Assembly (NCBI RefSeq): GCF_024679095.1
Contig: NC_066571.1
Location: forward strand, 7,353,474 to 7,417,473
Source: Eriocheir sinensis
Lineage: Eukaryota > Arthropoda > Malacostraca > Decapoda > Varunidae
Reading direction: 5' to 3'
Length of the DNA stretch: 64,000 nucleotides
The notes beneath the pieces were generated by a model that did not search any database, was not told the origin of the DNA, and saw only the letters and a program-made list of their open reading frames with translations. Made by a program: the position numbers and the translations under genes. Below, one piece after another: positions 61,608 through 64,000 of this stretch. Positions within the stretch are counted from its first letter, which is position 1. Every line of letters begins with the position of its first letter.

Positions 61608-63598
61608 CACACGGCCCGGTAGCTCAGTGGATAGAGCGTCTGCCTCACAACCAGAAGGACCGGGGTTCGATTCCCCAGCCGGGTGAAGATAAGTTGGGTT
61701 TATCTTCTTTCACGTGTACCCCCTGTTCACCTAGCAGTGAGTAGGTACGCGACGTCAGGCAAGGAGTTGTGACCTCGTCGCTTTGTGTTGTGTGAGTGGT
61801 CTCAGTCCTACCCAAAGATCGGTACTATGAGCTCTGTGCTCTTCCGTAGGGGAACGGCTGGCTGTCTCAAGAGAGACCCGCAGCAGACCAAGAGGTGAAT
61901 TACACACACACACACACACACGTGAGGATGTAGTATCGGCGAAGAGTGTGCAAAGCTTTAAGGAAAAGTTAGACAAATACAGATCCGGAGACAGGACCAC
62001 ACGAGCGTAAGCCCAGGCCCTGTAAAACTACAACTAGGTAAATACACACACACACACACACTAAAGAGTAGAAAAATAAATTATTGGAGCCACTTTATGA
62101 CATAACAACATGCTCTATAAATACAGGAAAAGTGCCCTTAGAATGGAAGAGTGAACATTGTAGCAATTTATAAAAGTGGAGATAAAACTGAACCACTAAA
62201 TTATAGATCAGTTTTGTTGACAAGTGTAATGTGAAAGATTTGTGAAAGTATAATAAAAAACAATGGGTCGAACATTTAGATAAGGAAAACATGATAAATG
62301 AAGGACAGTTTGGAATTAGTAAAGGGAAATCATGTGTCACTAACTTACAATGTTTCTACTCAAGAGCAATAGATGTGGTGCAAGAGAGAGAAGGGTGGTC
62401 TGATTGTGTATATCTCAATTTGAAAAAAGCTTTTGACAAAGTTCCACACAAAAAGTTAATCTGGAAACTACAGCAGTGGGGAGGAATGGGCAGAAAGATG
62501 TGGTCCACACAAAGGTGATTCATGAATTTAAGGCCAAGTTGGATTATAGTAGATATAGAGACAGGACAGCATGAGCGTAACTCCTCTCCCGTATGCCACA
62601 ACTAAGTAAATACACACACACACTCTACCATTCAGTTACACATGCAATGATGGCTGGTTCAACTCTAGCTCCTCCTCCAGATCTCCTACTTAGCATAAAG
62701 CCCGAATAATCAAACAAAATCATTTTACAAAATATAAGAAATTAGAAGCAAGACAAGTTCAAGGGAGATATTTTGACATAAGTGTAGCCTGCCCTCACCT
62801 TGATCTTGGTAGCATGATTCAACTGGGGGTCCTCACTGTTGTGGCTGCTGGGAACTGGGCTCGGGGAGTGTGGCATCTCCCCGTGCTCCATGCTTTCCCC
62901 TGCCTCGGCCACGTGCTCTTGCTCACGCTTTATCCTCTTCAGCTCCGGCATGGTTGCTGGTCGACTCCGTTGCCGGCTGGAGAACTTCATGGTCTGGGGT
63001 CCAAGGTCTGGTCGAAGAGTCAATTTTGGTGGGTCATCTTTTCTAGTGGATTCTGTGAGGGAGAATACTATTAAGAAATTGCTCTGTATATACAGTTTTT
63101 TTCAAAAATATTACTCAGACGGTACCCAAGGTTATGTTGAGGAAAACAATCACTTTTCTGAAGCTCAGCTGCAACAAATAATTAAATAAATGAGTATGGC
63201 AGTCCACCAAGCAAGGAATAACAATATGCAATATTCTTTCAAAACAAGAGAATATAAAGAAAAAGGTTTTGCTTTTTTTCAATGAATATTAAAACAAATG
63301 CTTCTTCACAAATCACAACTGGTCTTTGTTCCCGTTCACAAAACCAAGACACAGCCAGAACTGTGGGGACCCTACCTGCTGGCCTCTTGCGTTTGCCTCG
63401 TAGGTGTGAGGGCGCTATTAAAGTGGGCGGATGTGAGCGTGGGACGGACGGGACGGAAGGCACAACTGCAGCAGCGGAAGGTAAAGTTGAGGAGGAGACA
63501 CGTGGGGAGTCATCTGGCACTGCCAGACCCTTCACCTGCAGACCCTCTGCCGTGCGCAGCAGTGACCCAAGCTCACTCTGGGGCACGTGCACCTCCCC
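58243..63598 (-). CDS. BTB/POZ - C2H2 zinc-finger transcription factor, 3' five exons (partial)
   Basis: Exons on the - strand: 63598-63376, 63052-62799, 61230-60997, 59699-59496 and 58509-58243, all with GT-AG junctions and matching phases (0; 1; 0; 0; 0). They encode 393 residues. The first begins GEVHVPQSELGSLLRTAEGL QVKGL, the last strand and helix of a BTB/POZ domain. Next come a Ser/Pro-rich linker, a basic motif (RGKRKRPA, probable nuclear localisation), a second basic cluster (KRIKRE), a long poly-Glu run, and four C2H2 fingers starting at CPLCGQSF, CQYCHKCF, CDICGRAF and CETCGKSF. Linkers are THTGDRP and IHTGEKP, then a non-standard CHSDFKA. The last finger has an unusual H-x5-H spacing. 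Insect BTB-zinc-finger genes such as broad, tramtrack and lola share this plan and often swap finger exons. The rest of the BTB domain lies beyond the right edge. The exact family member is not recognised. Confidence 0.93.
58739..58915 (+). mobile_element. 5'-truncated non-LTR retrotransposon with target-site duplication
   Basis: It encodes the C-terminal end of a LINE ORF2 type protein (RPPVKWINRVSEYW..., then RERWRSFCNGHPLEG), ending in a GATA-type tail. A 12 bp direct repeat TGTCTTATAGAC flanks it exactly (58727-58738 and 58916-58927), the expected mark of target-primed reverse transcription. It lies in an intron of the zinc-finger gene, in the opposite orientation. Confidence 0.8.
59496..59699 (-). 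CDS. BTB-ZnF exon: first zinc finger
   Basis: 68 codons, phase 0 on both sides. TELLQVDLSEDGTQFIIGPG precedes the finger FVCPLCGQSFTRRDNLANHI K. The finger's second His is on the next exon, so the intron splits the finger. Confidence 0.92.
59793..60925. mobile_element. piggyBac-like element, 1.13 kb, with TTAA target sites
   Basis: The left end CCTTTTCACGCACCA and the right end TGGTGCGTGAAAGGG are 15 bp inverted repeats with one mismatch. TTAA flanks both (59789-59792 and 60926-60929). A CCYTTT start after TTAA is typical of piggyBac-type ends. The interior is AT-rich and lacks a complete transposase, but a fragment resembling a piggyBac N-terminus is present on the - strand. It lies in the intron between the poly-Glu and first-finger exons. 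Confidence 0.85.
60428..60559 (-). pseudogene. Remnant of a piggyBac-type transposase N-terminus
   Basis: A 43-codon frame, MAKKLSSEEILRPICTEHDD ..., then acidic and Lys-rich. The opening 'M-x-K-x-L-S-x-E-E-I-L' followed by an Asp/Glu/Ser-rich run is how many piggyBac-family transposases begin. The rest is missing and the frame ends within about 130 bp. It lies inside the TTAA-flanked element, which supports the reading. Confidence 0.5.
60997..61230 (-). CDS. BTB-ZnF exon: poly-Glu
   Basis: 78 codons between TACAG and ACA|GTAAGA. It contains a Glu run of about 18, flanked by EEDEGVPGEG and LSHGVLSDVD. The run is encoded by GAA/GAG triplets and is likely length-variable. Confidence 0.88.
61577..61603. 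repeat. (CA)n before the SINE
   Basis: A CA tract ends 10 bp before the tRNA-like head. It may be the tail of an older element of the same kind. Confidence 0.9.
61614..61921 (+). mobile_element. tRNA-derived SINE with tRNA-like head (anticodon position CAC)
   Basis: 61614-61684 folds as a tRNA: acceptor GCCCGGT with GCCGGGT (two G-U pairs), D-arm CTC...GAG, box A TAGCTCAGTGG and perfect box B GGTTCGATTCC. The anticodon loop CTCACAA would read CAC (Val), but the anticodon stem has a C-C mismatch and the gene runs straight into a 240 bp body without a T-run terminator. The body ends with GTGAATTACACACAC. This is a SINE, not a working tRNA gene. It sits in the zinc-finger gene's intron. Confidence 0.85.
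61922..62061 (+). mobile_element. LINE-type 3' tail ending (CA)n
   Basis: TTTAAGGAAAAGTTAGACAA..., GAGACAGGACCACACGAGCG and ACAACTAGGTAAATACACAC correspond to the 3' end of the LINE fragment at 62525-62620 (TTTAAGGCCAAGTTGGATTA, GAGACAGGACAGCATGAGCG, ACAACTAAGTAAATACACAC). It follows the SINE directly. Confidence 0.8.
62095..62622 (+). pseudogene. Broken non-LTR retrotransposon: reverse-transcriptase fragment plus 3' tail
   Basis: In shifting frames the sequence keeps GKVPLEWK, KKQWVEHLDKENMINEGQFG, SCVTNLQCFYSRAIDVVQER and DCVYLNLKKAFDKVPHKKL. These are reverse-transcriptase motifs up to motif A. Motif A normally carries Asp in 'YLDLKKAFD'; here the first Asp is Asn. Stops interrupt the upstream part. 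After WKLQQWGG the sequence jumps at about 62510-62525 to the 3' tail, so the catalytic motif B-E region is deleted. It ends in AAATACACACAC. Confidence 0.85.
62799..63052 (-). CDS. BTB-ZnF exon: disordered linker
   Basis: Acceptor TTCTCCCTCACAG. It codes STRKDDPPKLTLRPDLG, a basic KRIKREQE and a Ser/Pro stretch, ending ...NHATKIK|GTGAGG in phase 0. Confidence 0.88.
63376..63598 (-). CDS. BTB-ZnF exon: end of BTB domain, linker, NLS
   Basis: Acceptor GTGTTCCCACAG. 74 codons, then phase 1 at G|GTAGGG. It carries the GEVHV...LQVKGL signature and RGKRKRPA. Confidence 0.9.
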
Positions 63599-63639
63599 CT
63601 GTGGGAACACTGAGCTTAGCCACACAAACTCCTCTGCAT

Positions 63640-64000
63640 GAGCAGTGCAAAATCATTAATGTCTAAGACAGAGGATGAGAGTATCTGGGGCTGAGTGGGT
63701 GTGTAGTGGATAATAGTTCATATAAACCAAATAAAATAATGGGTCAAGAATCATTAAATGTACCTACTGTTATCTCCCAAACCAAGCAACCTACTTGCTC
63801 TTTCACCCTAAATATGGGTTTAGGGAACTTACAACCCTCCTAGTAACTCAAACGGTAAAACATGCATATCACATTTCCCATAAAAATAAAAGACTAAATG
63901 TTATTGGGTGAGCAGCCACATCATTACTACGGCTACCTATGTGGTGGCCACTCCTGCGAGCCAAGCCACTACAACCAATGGGGCTGTGCTACTATAGTCC
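63640..64000. other. Intronic sequence upstream of the last BTB exon; nothing else seen
   Basis: AT-rich with no recognisable exon. The intron preceding the 63598 exon extends beyond the window edge. Confidence 0.4.

Noticed and set aside
61614..61684. Functional tRNA-Val (CAC)
   Set aside because: Anticodon-stem mismatch, G-U pairs in the acceptor stem, no T-run after the gene, and a SINE body attached.

Overview
The window looks like nuclear DNA of a decapod crustacean, probably a crab. Three things suggest this: an extreme density of (CT)n and (GT)n microsatellites, tRNA-headed SINEs and non-LTR retrotransposon tails ending in (CA)n of a kind common in decapods, and compact exons scattered in large repeat-filled introns. 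The species assignment is inference. There are no bacterial operons, CRISPR arrays or phage genes.

Two protein-coding genes can be supported, and they converge. On the + strand is a Pur-alpha orthologue. Its five core coding exons (39919-40034, 40329-40431, 40923-41041, 42368-42595, 43372-43503) encode all three PUR repeats and the stop codon. The first core exon needs exactly one codon base from an upstream exon. Three good upstream candidates supply it with ATG-started, phase-1 ends: a 267-codon proline-rich exon (1368-2169), a 38-codon Gly-rich/acidic exon (14861-14975) and a 15-codon exon (33184-33229). Three weaker ones exist at 2938, 37806 and 38744. I read 1-39.9 kb as alternative first exons and giant 5' introns of the same gene. 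On the - strand, entering from the right edge, are the last five exons of a BTB/POZ-C2H2 zinc-finger transcription factor (63598 down to 58243). They carry the end of the BTB domain, a basic nuclear-localisation motif, a poly-Glu stretch and four C2H2 fingers. Its 5' part lies outside the window.

Layout. 1-39.8 kb is saturated with microsatellites, minisatellites, polypyrimidine and GGN-rich stretches, plus a 3.8 kb zone (23.6-27.4 kb) built from successive decayed tandem arrays. 39.9-43.5 kb holds the Pur-alpha core. 43.5-58.2 kb is microsatellite-poor, AT-rich and gene-free, with relics of mariner, pogo-like and tRNA-derived SINE elements. 58.2-63.6 kb is the zinc-finger gene, whose introns hold a truncated LINE with intact target-site duplication, a TTAA-flanked piggyBac-like element and a tRNA-SINE/LINE cluster.

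Most open reading frames here are read-throughs of simple repeats (poly-SL, VC, HT, RE, YI) and are not annotated. The most interesting points are the set of phase-compatible first exons, the one-sided strand orientation of every long CT tract, the (GT)n tract at the acceptor of the obligatory Pur exon, and several previously unannotated transposon relics with visible inverted repeats or target-site duplications.
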